Part shown: piece by piece, positions 1 through 7,300 of the stretch
Layout of the letters: the number at the start of each line of letters is the position of its first letter
Numbering within the stretch: position 1 is the stretch's first letter
Origin: Bacillus sp. SA1-12
GTDB taxonomy: Bacteria > Bacillota > Bacilli > Bacillales > Bacillaceae
Assembly (NCBI RefSeq): GCF_000981385.1
Contig: NZ_LATZ01000128.1
Span: 186,001-250,000, forward strand
Direction: 5' to 3'
DNA length: 64,000 nt
Notes under the pieces: model-generated
Seen by the model: only the letters and a program-made list of their open reading frames with translations
Databases searched by the model: none
Told to the model about the DNA's origin: nothing
Made by a program: the position numbers and the translations under genes

Positions 1-313
1 TGGGCCTTTTTCGCAACCGAGACAAATTGTTGGCGGCCATTTGCTGACAACCTTTGCTTCGCTAACCATTTGGGACCTTTTCGGGCGTAGTTTTCTGACT
101 ATTGGGATAACTCTAGCGGTGGTGATTATTCTCATGGTTATTACAAACACTATTCATCCTCCCGCAGCGGCTAGTGCCATCGTAGCGATTAATTCAGAGG
201 CGGGTTGGGGGTTTATCCCATGCATGATCGTATGTAGTCTTTTATTAGTGGTGATCTCATTGTTTTATAATAATTTATTTCAATCCAGACAGTATCCAAA
301 GCATTGGATATAA
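1..313 (+). CDS. HPP family membrane protein, C-terminal part (cut by window edge)
   Basis: The reading frame is already open at base 2 and continues to the stop at 311-313, so only about the last 103 residues are present. The segment GPFSQPRQIVGGHLL followed by NTIHPPAAASAI carries the HPP tripeptide and the 'QPR..GGH' motif typical of HPP family integral membrane proteins. At least two hydrophobic segments are visible, roughly residues 35-53 and 72-92 of the fragment. Some HPP proteins have been linked to nitrite transport in plastids and cyanobacteria, but the role in Bacillaceae is not settled. A TTG at 41 could be mistaken for a start, but homology clearly extends upstream of it. A terminator follows at once. 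The family call is firm and the function is open. Confidence 0.8.
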   Translation, partial: GPFSQPRQIVGGHLLTTFASLTIWDLFGRSFLTIGITLAVVIILMVITNTIHPPAAASAIVAINSEAGWGFIPCMIVCSLLLVVISLFYNNLFQSRQYPKHWI

Positions 314-317
314 AAAA

Positions 318-350
318 GAGGCTGCCAAAGGCAACCTCATTATTTTTGTT
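318..350 (+). terminator. Rho-independent terminator after HPP gene
   Basis: A 9-bp stem (GAGGCTGCC / GGCAACCTC, one mismatch) with an AAA loop is followed by a T-rich tract ATTATTTTTGTT. It lies just after the stop codon of the HPP gene. Confidence 0.75.
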
Positions 351-440
351 ATAAACTGTAACTGTTTTTCATTCGTTTTTGAGTCTAGCTCTTACTGTCT
401 ATCGTATAGAAACTAAAGCCTTATACTGTGGAAATGCGCT

Positions 441-566
441 TCTGCATCCAGCTGCAGCGCCTAGCCCCTCGAATCATAAGTCACTCCAGAATTGAATACA
501 AAGAACGTCTTCTATTCCCAAGCGTCTTATGCTTCTCAGGGCTGGGCCAGGCGCTTCCGCTTTTGT
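441..566. repeat. ~125-bp palindromic dispersed repeat (copy A)
   Basis: An intergenic imperfect palindrome contains, in order, AGCGCCTAGCCCCTCGA, TCATAAGTCACTCC, AGAATTGAA, CTTCTATTC, GTCTTATGCTT and GGCGCTTCCGCTTTT. The same ordered blocks recur at 43229-43349 and 62030-62151, and inverted at 32381-32500. It contains no credible gene. It sits between two convergent transcription units (HPP gene and the YflT-type gene). Confidence 0.8.
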
Positions 567-568
567 TA

Positions 569-883
569 TTATTGAGCAATAATAACAACTTTGCCCTCGT
601 CCAATTCTCTTTCAAGTTGTGCCGCTTCTGTTTCAGAAACACCTAATGATGACATTCTTGCGCGAAGTTCATCACCGCGTGAACGAAACGCATTTGCCAT
701 CTTTTCAAATAAACCTTCTTCTTTTAACCCAATATTGTTTGTATCCGTATTTTCTGTTAAATGCTCGGAGCGTGTAGAATCATGTGCGAATAAATAAATG
801 TCATCCTTGTTATAGCCCTGAGTTTCAAGAGTTTGAATAGCTTCCGTAGCTTGTACTCCATTTTCAACAACATATGTTTTCAT
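569..883 (-). CDS. YflT-domain general stress protein
   Basis: A 104-residue soluble protein. The N-terminal pattern MKTYVVENGVQATEAIQTL and the stretch GYNKDDIYLFAHD match the heat-induced stress protein YflT domain seen in B. subtilis YflT and general stress protein 17M. The C-terminal half is charged and helical (LRARMSSLGVSETEAAQLERELDEGK), ending in KVVIIAQ. The biochemical role of the family is unknown. A good ribosome site (AAAGGGAGATG) precedes ATG 883. A SigB-type promoter lies 35-60 bases upstream, which agrees with control by the general stress regulon. It is a single gene, convergent with the HPP gene. The family assignment is confident. Confidence 0.9.
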   Translation of the reverse strand: MKTYVVENGVQATEAIQTLETQGYNKDDIYLFAHDSTRSEHLTENTDTNNIGLKEEGLFEKMANAFRSRGDELRARMSSLGVSETEAAQLERELDEGKVVIIAQ

Positions 884-917
884 GGTTTTTCATCTCCCTT
901 TCATTGTTACTTTGAAC

Positions 918-942
918 ATACCCGTCTCATTGCGATGAAAAC
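918..942 (-). promoter_or_regulatory. SigB-dependent promoter for the YflT-type stress gene
   Basis: Read on the minus strand the sequence is GTTTTC, then 13 bases, then GGGTAT. This is close to the SigB consensus GTTTaA-N13-15-GGGTAT. It lies 35 bases before the ATG of the stress gene. Confidence 0.75.
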
Positions 943-1042
943 ATGTTTGGGAAAAAATAGGAGAAAAGTCACGGTAGATACTTTCTCTATATGAAATGCT
1001 TAAACCTTGTTAAAATAAAAAAATAGACATGAGGTGATAGAA

Positions 1043-1864
1043 ATGAAAATATCAATTTTAATCGCAACCTATAATAGATTAATAGAACTTGCAGAGCTTC
1101 TTGAATCGATTTGTAACCAAACGGTGCAGCCACATGAAATTATTATTGTAAATGATGCAGGAACGAGCATTACTCCATTAGTTGAACTTTATAAAGAATT
1201 GCCAATTAAGTCGATAGAACTTGAGGAAAATGTTAAGCATGTTCATGCCCGAAATATTGGTGTAACTTATGTAACAGGTGATGTCATCATGCTTTGTGAT
1301 GATGATGATTATTTTACTGAAACCCATATTGAACAGGTTCAAAAAGAGCTAGAGGAAGCTGAGTTTGTTTATGCAGATGCGGAAATTGTCAGCTTTGAGC
1401 AAAGAGGGACAACGCGCTATCCTTTGACTAGAAGAACATTTGCTTATGAGTATAATCTTCAGGAAATGAGAAAATTTTCTACCTATATTCCTTCAGGCAG
1501 TGCCTATAAAAAAGAGCTTCATGATCAAATTGGTTTATTTGATTCAGAAGTTCATAATTATTGGGACTGGGATTTTTTCCTGCGTGCAGCACAAGTATGC
1601 CGGGTAAAACGAATGCCTATAGCAAGTGTTATCTATGCTTTTTCGGAAGCGGGAACGAATCAATCAGCAGATTTGAATGATAGAAGAAAGCATTTTCTAA
1701 GAAAACTTTGTGACAAGCATCAGCTGGGCGATTTACCAATAAAAAATTTCTTTGTTCTCTTAGAGGAGGCTGAAATGAAACAGCGTGAAGCGCAAACCAA
1801 ACTCGTTTGGAACGGACAGCCTCTTCGTTCAAGATTAGCGGAACAAGAGGAGGTAATCGAATGA
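1043..1864 (+). CDS. ywdF: Family 2 glycosyltransferase (YwdF-like)
   Basis: A 273-residue GT-A fold transferase. The N-terminus KISILIATYNRLIELAELL is the classic nucleotide-sugar binding start of GT2 enzymes, and CDDDDYFTETHIEQ (around residue 88) carries the DXD-type metal-binding motif. W-D-W-D-F-F near residue 175 fits the acceptor region. The start is placed at ATG 1043, because GAGGTGAT at 1031-1038 is a well-spaced ribosome site; an upstream GTG at 1034 lies inside that site. The stop overlaps the ung start by 4 bases (ATGA), so the two are translationally coupled. B. subtilis has ywdF beside ung, which supports the name. Donor and acceptor sugars are unknown. Confidence 0.88.
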   Translation: MKISILIATYNRLIELAELLESICNQTVQPHEIIIVNDAGTSITPLVELYKELPIKSIELEENVKHVHARNIGVTYVTGDVIMLCDDDDYFTETHIEQVQKELEEAEFVYADAEIVSFEQRGTTRYPLTRRTFAYEYNLQEMRKFSTYIPSGSAYKKELHDQIGLFDSEVHNYWDWDFFLRAAQVCRVKRMPIASVIYAFSEAGTNQSADLNDRRKHFLRKLCDKHQLGDLPIKNFFVLLEEAEMKQREAQTKLVWNGQPLRSRLAEQEEVIE

Positions 1865-2532
1865 AGCAATTACTGCATTCTGATTGGGCGGAAATATTAA
1901 AAAGTGAATTTGAAAAGCCATATTTTCAGCAGCTTTCCCAATTTTTACATGAGGAATATAAGCAAGGTGCTATTTTTCCAAAATGGGAGAATATATTTGA
2001 GGCATTAAATAAAACACCATATGGTGCTGTAAAAGCTGTTATTCTTGGACAGGACCCTTATCATGGTGACGGACAAGCACAGGGACTTAGCTTTTCTGTA
2101 CAGCTGGATGTTAAGTTGCCGCCTTCTTTGCGGAATATTTTTATCGAACTTCAGGAGGATCTTGGCTGTCAGCCTCCTTCAAATGGTTCATTAATAAAAT
2201 GGGCAAATGAGGGTGTACTGCTTTTAAATACCGTGTTAACTGTAAAAAAAGGAATGGCTAATTCCCATAAAGGCAAGGGATGGGAGCTTCTTACAGATGA
2301 AATCATTAAACAATTAAATCAGCGGGAACAGCCGATTGTCTTTATTTTGTGGGGAAAACATGCTGGTGAGAAGAAGAAATTCATCACATCATCCCAGCAT
2401 TTCATTGTTGAGTCGCCACATCCGAGTCCTTTTTCTGCGAGGAAGGGATTTTTTGGAAGTAAACCTTTTTCCAAAACAAATGACTTTTTAAAACAGAGTC
2501 AAATAAAAGAAATAGACTGGTGTTTAAACTAA
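1861..2532 (+). CDS. ung: Uracil-DNA glycosylase, family 1
   Basis: Removes uracil from DNA to start base-excision repair of deaminated cytosine or misincorporated dUMP. The protein has 223 residues, the usual length. The water-activating loop GQDPYH lies at residues 63-68 (catalytic Asp65), and the DNA-intercalation loop HPSPFS is near residue 185. LLLNTVLTV and FILWG are also family signatures. The start at ATG 1861 has a strong GAGGAGGT site and overlaps the upstream glycosyltransferase stop. Longer in-frame extensions upstream lack a ribosome site and family similarity. Downstream follow a small Cys protein and ywdI. Confidence 0.97.
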   Translation: MKQLLHSDWAEILKSEFEKPYFQQLSQFLHEEYKQGAIFPKWENIFEALNKTPYGAVKAVILGQDPYHGDGQAQGLSFSVQLDVKLPPSLRNIFIELQEDLGCQPPSNGSLIKWANEGVLLLNTVLTVKKGMANSHKGKGWELLTDEIIKQLNQREQPIVFILWGKHAGEKKKFITSSQHFIVESPHPSPFSARKGFFGSKPFSKTNDFLKQSQIKEIDWCLN

Positions 2533-2562
2533 GTATTAGCCTTATAAAAGGAGTTAAAACTA

Positions 2563-2739
2563 GTGAAAGAACAAGCTGTAAATTGTATTAAGTGCAGGCA
2601 TTTTTTTGTTACTTGGGATCGGATGTATCCAAATGGCTGCCGTGCGTATGGATTTAAATCAGCGAGCAGACCGGCAATAATGGTGAGAAAATCATCAGGA
2701 ATCACATGCTTGAAGTATGAACCGAAGGCGATCAAGTAA
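2563..2739 (+). CDS. Small four-cysteine protein downstream of ung
   Basis: A GTG at 2563, preceded by AAAGGAG, opens a 58-residue protein. It holds NCIKCRHFFVTWD near the start, NGCRAYGFKS in the middle and GITCLKYEP near the end. Four cysteines (8, 11, 26, 49) in a CxxC...C...C arrangement suggest a small metal-binding (probably zinc) knuckle. The gene sits 30 bases after ung and 15 bases before ywdI, so it is likely part of the same operon. Small proteins of this look recur beside ung in Bacillaceae in my recollection, but I do not know a tested function. A link to DNA repair is inference from position only. Confidence 0.75.
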   Translation: MKEQAVNCIKCRHFFVTWDRMYPNGCRAYGFKSASRPAIMVRKSSGITCLKYEPKAIK

Positions 2740-2754
2740 ACGGAGGTTTTTTTA

Positions 2755-3060
2755 GTGAATATACATGTATCAAAGCTCCTTGGAAAAATGGAGGAGGAGC
2801 TAGTAAAGGCAAAAAATTCAGACACAGATAAAGAATTAAGGGAAAAGCTTGTCGTCATTCGATCCCTTTGTGAAATTATATTAGAAGATGATACGTCTAG
2901 TTCATTACGTATACCATCACCAAAAACAAATGAAATTAACCCTGCCGAGCTGCAAAAAATGATGGGAAGTTTTTCAGCTTCTGCAAAACAACAACCCGGC
3001 ATTTCCTCTGCACGTTACAAGGAGGATGATGCAAATGGGGATTCCCTATTTGATTTCTAG
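2755..3060 (+). CDS. ywdI: YwdI family protein (DUF5327)
   Basis: A 101-residue soluble protein starting at GTG 2755, with CGGAGG in front. The N-terminal helix (HVSKLLGKMEEELVKAKNSDTDKELREKLVVIRSLCEIILED) is the conserved part, and the rest is low-complexity and probably disordered, ending in DSLFDF. It matches B. subtilis YwdI in sequence pattern and position downstream of ung. Function is unknown. It is probably co-transcribed with ung and the small Cys gene. Confidence 0.85.
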   Translation: MNIHVSKLLGKMEEELVKAKNSDTDKELREKLVVIRSLCEIILEDDTSSSLRIPSPKTNEINPAELQKMMGSFSASAKQQPGISSARYKEDDANGDSLFDF

Positions 3061-3145
3061 AAGTCATTAGTTCCAAAGAAATCCATCATATTCTAATCTA
3101 ATCAGGACACAATGAATAGTAACAATTTAACTGGAGGTTATGAAT

Positions 3146-3445
3146 ATGGCTTACGATGACTTATTTAGTATGGGAAGAACAAGGTTTAATATGGGGATAT
3201 TTAACGGTCCCTCACCTACTCAATTATCACATGATCGATATGATGTCTATGTGAATCAAGACTTTATTGGTCAGAAATATTTGCTGACTGCACAAGAATC
3301 AGTACAAGATATTGACGATTTTTTAATGAATGAAGGCTACAGCCAATTTCAGTCCTATCTTGATGGCGATCATTATTATATAAATACCGTAAAGAATGAA
3401 CAAGACATTGCTAATGTGTTGAAAGTATACTTACAAAACCGTTAA
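3146..3445 (+). CDS. Hypothetical 99-residue protein
   Basis: Start chosen at ATG 3146, which is 7 bases from GGAGGT; the ATG at 3140 is too close to that site. The product begins MAYDDLFSMGRTRF and has no signal peptide or membrane span. The region from about residue 30 (DRYDVYVNQDFIGQKYLL) to the end (INTVKNEQDIANVLKVYLQNR) looks like a small alpha/beta domain. I do not recognise the family. It has its own ribosome site and a strong terminator right after it, so it is likely a real gene. Confidence 0.6.
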   Translation: MAYDDLFSMGRTRFNMGIFNGPSPTQLSHDRYDVYVNQDFIGQKYLLTAQESVQDIDDFLMNEGYSQFQSYLDGDHYYINTVKNEQDIANVLKVYLQNR

Positions 3446-3461
3446 GGCTTTTCTCAAGAGG

Positions 3462-3512
3462 ATCAGAACCCCGAATACCAATATATGGTGTTCGGGGTTC
3501 TGATAATTTTGT
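3462..3512 (+). terminator. Strong terminator hairpin
   Basis: A 19-bp stem (ATCAGAACCCCGAATACCA paired to TGGTGTTCGGGGTTCTGAT with one wobble) and a short loop are followed by AATTTT. It closes the ung-ywdI side and may also serve the convergent permease gene. Confidence 0.8.
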
Positions 3513-3572
3513 GTTGAGACAGCTTGTCGTTGTCGTTTTAGGTATAAAAAATTCTAGAAATGTCGATAAGCT

Positions 3573-3597
3573 CACACTCTCGGGCGCCTGGCCCTAA
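3573..3597. repeat. Fragment of the ~120-bp palindromic repeat
   Basis: CTCTCGGGCGCCTGGCCCT resembles the left end of the dispersed palindromic repeat (AGCGCCTAGCCCCTCG). The rest of the element is missing. It abuts the 3' end of the permease gene. Confidence 0.4.
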
Positions 3598-3598
3598 A

Positions 3599-5035
3599 TC
3601 AAATAATCATTTTTTTATTTGTTTGCAATTCCACTTCTTGTTTCGTTAAAGAAAGTTGCTGCTTCTTTTTGACGATGAAGTGATAATAGACATAACAACC
3701 TATAAAAAATGCTCCTCCGAAATAGAGTGCCAGCCTTTGCTCTGGATCAAATGCCAGACTAATCATAACGATGCAGTTTGCTAGTAAGGCTAGGAGGGGA
3801 ACAAACGGATAGAGTGGTGTTTTAAACTTTAAATCCTCCACGTTTCCTCCTTCACGTATGAATTTTCTTCTAAATACGAGCTGAGAAGCCGTGATAGCAA
3901 TCCAGCCAATTTGAGCTCCCAATCCAGCAAGGGAGAGCAGCCATACAAATACAGTTTCTGCAGCAAAGAAACCTGAAAGTAAAGATAGACAAGCGATGGC
4001 AAGTGTGATCACTAGGGCATTAAATGGCACCCCTCGGCGATTGACTTTGCCGAGCTTCGGACTAGCCATGCCTTCTCTAGATAACGAGTAAAGCATGCGT
4101 GTTGCAGCATAGAGACCTGAATTAGCAACTGACAATAGGGCTGTAAGAATGATGAAATTCATAATATCAGCTGAATAGGGCACTCCGATGCTATCTAGTA
4201 CAACAACGAATGGACTTTCAACAACTCCCGCTTGCTCCATTGGAATCATGCCTGCGAGGAGAAACACGGATAAAACGAAAAAGAAAAGTGTTCTCCAAAC
4301 TGTTTGCTTAATCGATTTAGGGATTGTTTCTTCTGGATTTTCGCTTTCGCCTGCAGCGATACCAATTAATTCTGTACCCTGAAAGGAAAAATTGACGGCA
4401 ATCATTGTAATGAGCAGAGCTGTTACCCCATTAGGAAAAAGTCCTTCAGCGAAAAAGTTTGATAAAAATGGGGCATCTTTTCCACTTTCCATATCAATCA
4501 GACCAAACATGGCAGCTCCGCCGACTGCGATAAACATTAAAATGGCCAATATTTTGATGCTTGAAAATAAAAACTCTGTTTCGCCAAATGCTTTTGCTGA
4601 TAAAGCGTTAAGTAGAAAAATCAATGTACCAAAGAGTGCACACCACATCCAAACCGAAGAATCAGGAAACCACCTTTGCATCAGTTGCCCAGCAGACAGG
4701 AATTCAAGTGCAACTGTTACTGCCCATCCCAGCCAGTAGAGCCAACCGATTGCGAAGCCTGTTCCGGGACCGATAAATTTCGTCGTATACGTCTGAAAAG
4801 AACCTGAAACCGGCATTGCAACAGAAAGTTCACCGAGACAAAGCATCGTTAAATACATGATAATTCCCCCAACGATGTAAGAAAGGATTGCGCCAGTCGG
4901 TCCCGCTTGTTGAATGGTATAACCGGAACCAAGGAAAAAGCCTGTCCCGATGCATCCTCCTAATGAAATCATGAAAAGATGTCTTGCCTTCATGCTCCTT
5001 TTTAATTCATTTGATTGATTTGCTCCTAATGTCAT
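3599..5035 (-). CDS. rocE: Amino acid permease, RocE/RocC type (arginine/ornithine uptake)
   Basis: A 478-residue APC-superfamily permease with about 12 hydrophobic segments. The N-terminal GGCIGTGFFLGSG (after MKARHLFMISL) is the substrate-binding glycine motif of helix 1. The segments WLYWLGWAVT, FQGTELIGIAAGE and FDPEQRLALY are close to B. subtilis RocE and RocC. The start ATG 5035 has GGAGCG upstream. A perfect sigma-54 promoter lies about 90 bases before it, and rocR lies directly upstream on the same strand, so RocR-controlled import of arginine or ornithine is the natural reading. RocC versus RocE cannot be told apart with certainty. The gene ends next to a repeat remnant. Confidence 0.9.
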   Translation of the reverse strand: MTLGANQSNELKRSMKARHLFMISLGGCIGTGFFLGSGYTIQQAGPTGAILSYIVGGIIMYLTMLCLGELSVAMPVSGSFQTYTTKFIGPGTGFAIGWLYWLGWAVTVALEFLSAGQLMQRWFPDSSVWMWCALFGTLIFLLNALSAKAFGETEFLFSSIKILAILMFIAVGGAAMFGLIDMESGKDAPFLSNFFAEGLFPNGVTALLITMIAVNFSFQGTELIGIAAGESENPEETIPKSIKQTVWRTLFFFVLSVFLLAGMIPMEQAGVVESPFVVVLDSIGVPYSADIMNFIILTALLSVANSGLYAATRMLYSLSREGMASPKLGKVNRRGVPFNALVITLAIACLSLLSGFFAAETVFVWLLSLAGLGAQIGWIAITASQLVFRRKFIREGGNVEDLKFKTPLYPFVPLLALLANCIVMISLAFDPEQRLALYFGGAFFIGCYVYYHFIVKKKQQLSLTKQEVELQTNKKMII

Positions 5036-5123
5036 TTAATTCGCTCCTTGTAGTAAATTTGAAAGCGGTTCCAATATTTGGGTAATGATGAACAACATAT
5101 AAATTTGACATTACTCTTAATCA

Positions 5124-5139
5124 TGCAAGTTCTGTGCCA
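5124..5139 (-). promoter_or_regulatory. Sigma-54 (SigL) -24/-12 promoter of the permease gene
   Basis: On the minus strand the sequence reads TGGCAC-AGAAC-TTGCA, a perfect fit to the sigma-54 consensus TGGCAC-N5-TTGCA. The GG-to-GC gap is 10 bases as required. It lies about 90 bases before the permease ATG, downstream of rocR. Confidence 0.9.
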
Positions 5140-5223
5140 TATTGTAAATAGGTGAATTTTTACGTATTTATGAACAAAGTTAATGGAAATTTTGCAGATG
5201 ATAGTTAAAATTTTGGCAGCAGG

Positions 5224-5239
5224 TGCAAAAAAATTTGCA
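5224..5239. promoter_or_regulatory. Candidate RocR upstream activating site for the permease
   Basis: The inverted repeat TGCAAAAAAATTTGCA has its centre about 100 bases upstream of the permease sigma-54 promoter. Its GCAAA...TTTGC arms resemble the three GCAAAA...TTGGC sites found before rocD. The distance suits an enhancer-type activator. Binding by RocR is inference. Confidence 0.5.
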
Positions 5240-5361
5240 AGGGGAAAATGATTATACGACATGAATCCCAACATAGGCGTACACGTTTTCTAATCAAACG
5301 ATGATCTTTGCTGGGATATAGTCTAGAAACTTTTGATCTATTTAGTAATAGTGACAATTGA

Positions 5362-6786
5362 TTACCTGTTTATAATATTCAGTTTTCTCATCCGGTACTG
5401 TAAGCTTTGACGGCTTAAGCCAAGAAGGTTAGCTGTTCGCGAAATATTATAATCGTTTTGCTTTAGAGCGTGTTCAATATAGTATTTTTCAAATGATTCC
5501 AGTTGGTCTTTTAAATGAATGGTTATATCCGTAGCATTATGAATAAAAGATTCAACTCCAGGAGCAGGAATGGTTTTTTCTTTCATCTGCAATTTGTTTC
5601 GATAATGGTAAGGCAAATGCGAATACTTGATCATTTCTTCATCCATCATGATGTTCATAGCAGCTTCAATAATATGTTCCAGTTCGCGGACATTTCCAGG
5701 CCAATCGTAGGCAAGGAATGATTGAATGACCTCTTCATCTAACCCTTTTACATCCATTTGAAACAATTCATTGTACTTCTTGATAAAGCACTGGACTAAA
5801 AATAAAATATCTTCTATTCTTTCGCGAAGCGGGGGAATGAATAGGGTCACTACCCCAAGGCGATAATATAAGTCTTTTCGTAAATGATTATTAGCAATAG
5901 CATCAATTGGGTCCTCATTGATATTAGCGATGACTCGCACATCAACAGGTATATCATGAGTATCGCCTATACGTCTTACCGTCTTTTCTTGTAGGACACG
6001 CAATAGTTTAGCTTGAAGGTTTGGATTTAATGAATTAATCTCGTCAAGCAGCAATGTTCCTCCTTCTGCTTGTTCAAATAATCCTGCATGATCAGTAGCA
6101 CCTGTAAATGCCCCACGCTTTGTTCCAAACAGAAGGCTTTCTATTAAACTATCAGGAAGGGCTGCGCAGTTTTGTGAAATGAAGGGAGCGGCTGAACGAC
6201 TGCTGCCGTTATGAATACTTTGAGCAAATAGTTCTTTTCCTGTTCCGGTCTCACCGACGATAAGCACATAAGAAGAGGTGCGGGTAGCTCGTTTTGCGCA
6301 TTCAATCACTTCTTTTATGGAAGGGCTGCTCCCGATAATGCTATCAAAGGTGTATCTCGTATTTCCTTTTCTCTTAATTTTTCCTCTAATCAAGCGTTCT
6401 AGCTTGGTCACATCTTTAGCAATTTCGACCGCACCTTGAACTTTGCCATCTTTTAATATAGGAAGCGTATTGTTAATCGTTGTAATTTCTTTTCCTTTGT
6501 TATTAAAATAAGTCTGTTTTACGTTGATGGCTTCTTTTCCTTCCTGTAACGCTTGAACGAGGGTGCTTTCCTGGTTTTCTTTAAACATAAAAACGTCCAA
6601 TAAGTTTTTATTTAATACATCTTTACTATCCATTGACTCCATTTGCATCATTTTTTTGTTATATATGATGGTTTTTCCTGTTTCGTCTACTGCATGGATA
6701 CCAACATCTATTTCATCCATGATTCTTTCATACATACGATTCACATATTGTAGAGATTGAATAGTTTGTTTCAATTTTTCTTCCAT
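5362..6786 (-). CDS. rocR: RocR, sigma-54-dependent activator of arginine/ornithine catabolism
   Basis: A 474-residue enhancer-binding protein. Order: N-terminal PAS-like sensor (about residues 15-130, IDVGIHAVDETGKTIIYNK), AAA+ domain from about 150 (Walker A GETGTGKE near 180; GAFTGA sigma-54 contact loop near 225; Walker B GGTLLLDEI), then a C-terminal Fis-type helix-turn-helix (NDYNISRTANLLGLSRQSL). Length and architecture match B. subtilis RocR, which responds to ornithine/citrulline. It lies between two sigma-54 promoters, driving the permease downstream and the divergent rocD-rocG unit. Start ATG 6786 has GGGAG upstream. No sigma-54 promoter was seen for rocR itself. Confidence 0.95.
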   Translation of the reverse strand: MEEKLKQTIQSLQYVNRMYERIMDEIDVGIHAVDETGKTIIYNKKMMQMESMDSKDVLNKNLLDVFMFKENQESTLVQALQEGKEAINVKQTYFNNKGKEITTINNTLPILKDGKVQGAVEIAKDVTKLERLIRGKIKRKGNTRYTFDSIIGSSPSIKEVIECAKRATRTSSYVLIVGETGTGKELFAQSIHNGSSRSAAPFISQNCAALPDSLIESLLFGTKRGAFTGATDHAGLFEQAEGGTLLLDEINSLNPNLQAKLLRVLQEKTVRRIGDTHDIPVDVRVIANINEDPIDAIANNHLRKDLYYRLGVVTLFIPPLRERIEDILFLVQCFIKKYNELFQMDVKGLDEEVIQSFLAYDWPGNVRELEHIIEAAMNIMMDEEMIKYSHLPYHYRNKLQMKEKTIPAPGVESFIHNATDITIHLKDQLESFEKYYIEHALKQNDYNISRTANLLGLSRQSLQYRMRKLNIINR

Positions 6787-6895
6787 GATTTGATTCTCCC
6801 TTATCCAGGCATTCAGACTTAGATTTTTTTCGAATTATACATAAAACAAAAGAAAAATATTATGGCGTAAATGAATACTAGTTTTCTATAAAATA

Positions 6896-6910
6896 GCAAA
6901 ATAAATTGGC
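6896..6910. promoter_or_regulatory. Candidate RocR site 1 upstream of rocD
   Basis: The sequence is GCAAAATAAATTGGC, the first of three 15-bp copies in the rocR-rocD gap. They share GCAAAA-N5-TTGGC, a partial palindrome. This copy is 95 bp upstream of copy 2. Confidence 0.5.
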
Positions 6911-6990
6911 AATGTTCAATACTAATATCTTTAAAATGCAAATTTTTTATAAAAATTAAACCTTATTTATTCTTAAGATTAATTGTTTGT

Positions 6991-7005
6991 GCAAAATTTA
7001 TTGGC
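6991..7005. promoter_or_regulatory. Candidate RocR site 2 upstream of rocD
   Basis: The sequence is GCAAAATTTATTGGC, 41 bp (about four helical turns) before copy 3. Same orientation and spacing pattern as the other two copies. Confidence 0.55.
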
Positions 7006-7031
7006 GAATTACTTCTGTGTTCTATAAAGGA

Positions 7032-7046
7032 GCAAAAAAAATTGGC
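7032..7046. promoter_or_regulatory. Candidate RocR site 3 upstream of rocD
   Basis: The sequence is GCAAAAAAAATTGGC. Its centre is about 65 bases before the sigma-54 promoter at 7097, a normal distance for an enhancer-bound activator acting by DNA looping. Confidence 0.55.
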
Positions 7047-7096
7047 GGTTTTCGATGCTTTCGCTATAAGAATCGCTTATTTTTCAAAAATGAAAG

Positions 7097-7113
7097 TTGG
7101 CATGAAACTTGCA
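7097..7113 (+). promoter_or_regulatory. Sigma-54 (SigL) -24/-12 promoter of rocD-rocG
   Basis: TTGGCATGAAACTTGCA has the invariant GG and GC 10 bases apart. Transcription should start near 7125, giving a leader of about 175 bases before rocD that contains a 30-codon open frame. Confidence 0.88.
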
Positions 7114-7151
7114 ATAAGTAACATAGAAAAAACAATAGGGGGTACACGCGT

Positions 7152-7244
7152 ATGTCTTTACCATCCATTCATGAATCATTTACAGATTTGCGAAAAAAGA
7201 AAATAAGTAAGAATTTCAAAAGAAGCGTTACTCATATTAACTAA
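7152..7244 (+). CDS. Possible 30-residue leader peptide before rocD
   Basis: ATG 7152 opens 30 codons beginning MSLPSIHESFTDLRKKK and ending in HIN. An AGGGGG run at 7136-7141 stands 10 bases before the ATG, so translation is possible. It lies wholly inside the predicted sigma-54 transcript, 56 bases before rocD. It does not look like the N-terminus of any roc enzyme I know. It could be a regulatory leader, a small protein, or chance. Confidence 0.35.
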   Translation: MSLPSIHESFTDLRKKKISKNFKRSVTHIN

Positions 7245-7300
7245 CAGCTAGGCTTTAAAAAAGGAATCATAGACACACTCGCTTAAGAGGAGGAAAAAAG

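Noticed and set aside
428..646. 72-codon frame at the start of the window
   Set aside because: It lies over a palindromic repeat and the antisense of the stress gene, and has no ribosome site.
1629..1832. Antisense frame in the glycosyltransferase gene
   Set aside because: It is a shadow of the well-supported gene on the plus strand.
5213..5225. Plus-strand sigma-54 promoter TTGGCAGCAGGTGCA
   Set aside because: The GG to GC gap is 8 rather than 10 bases, and no gene lies in that direction.
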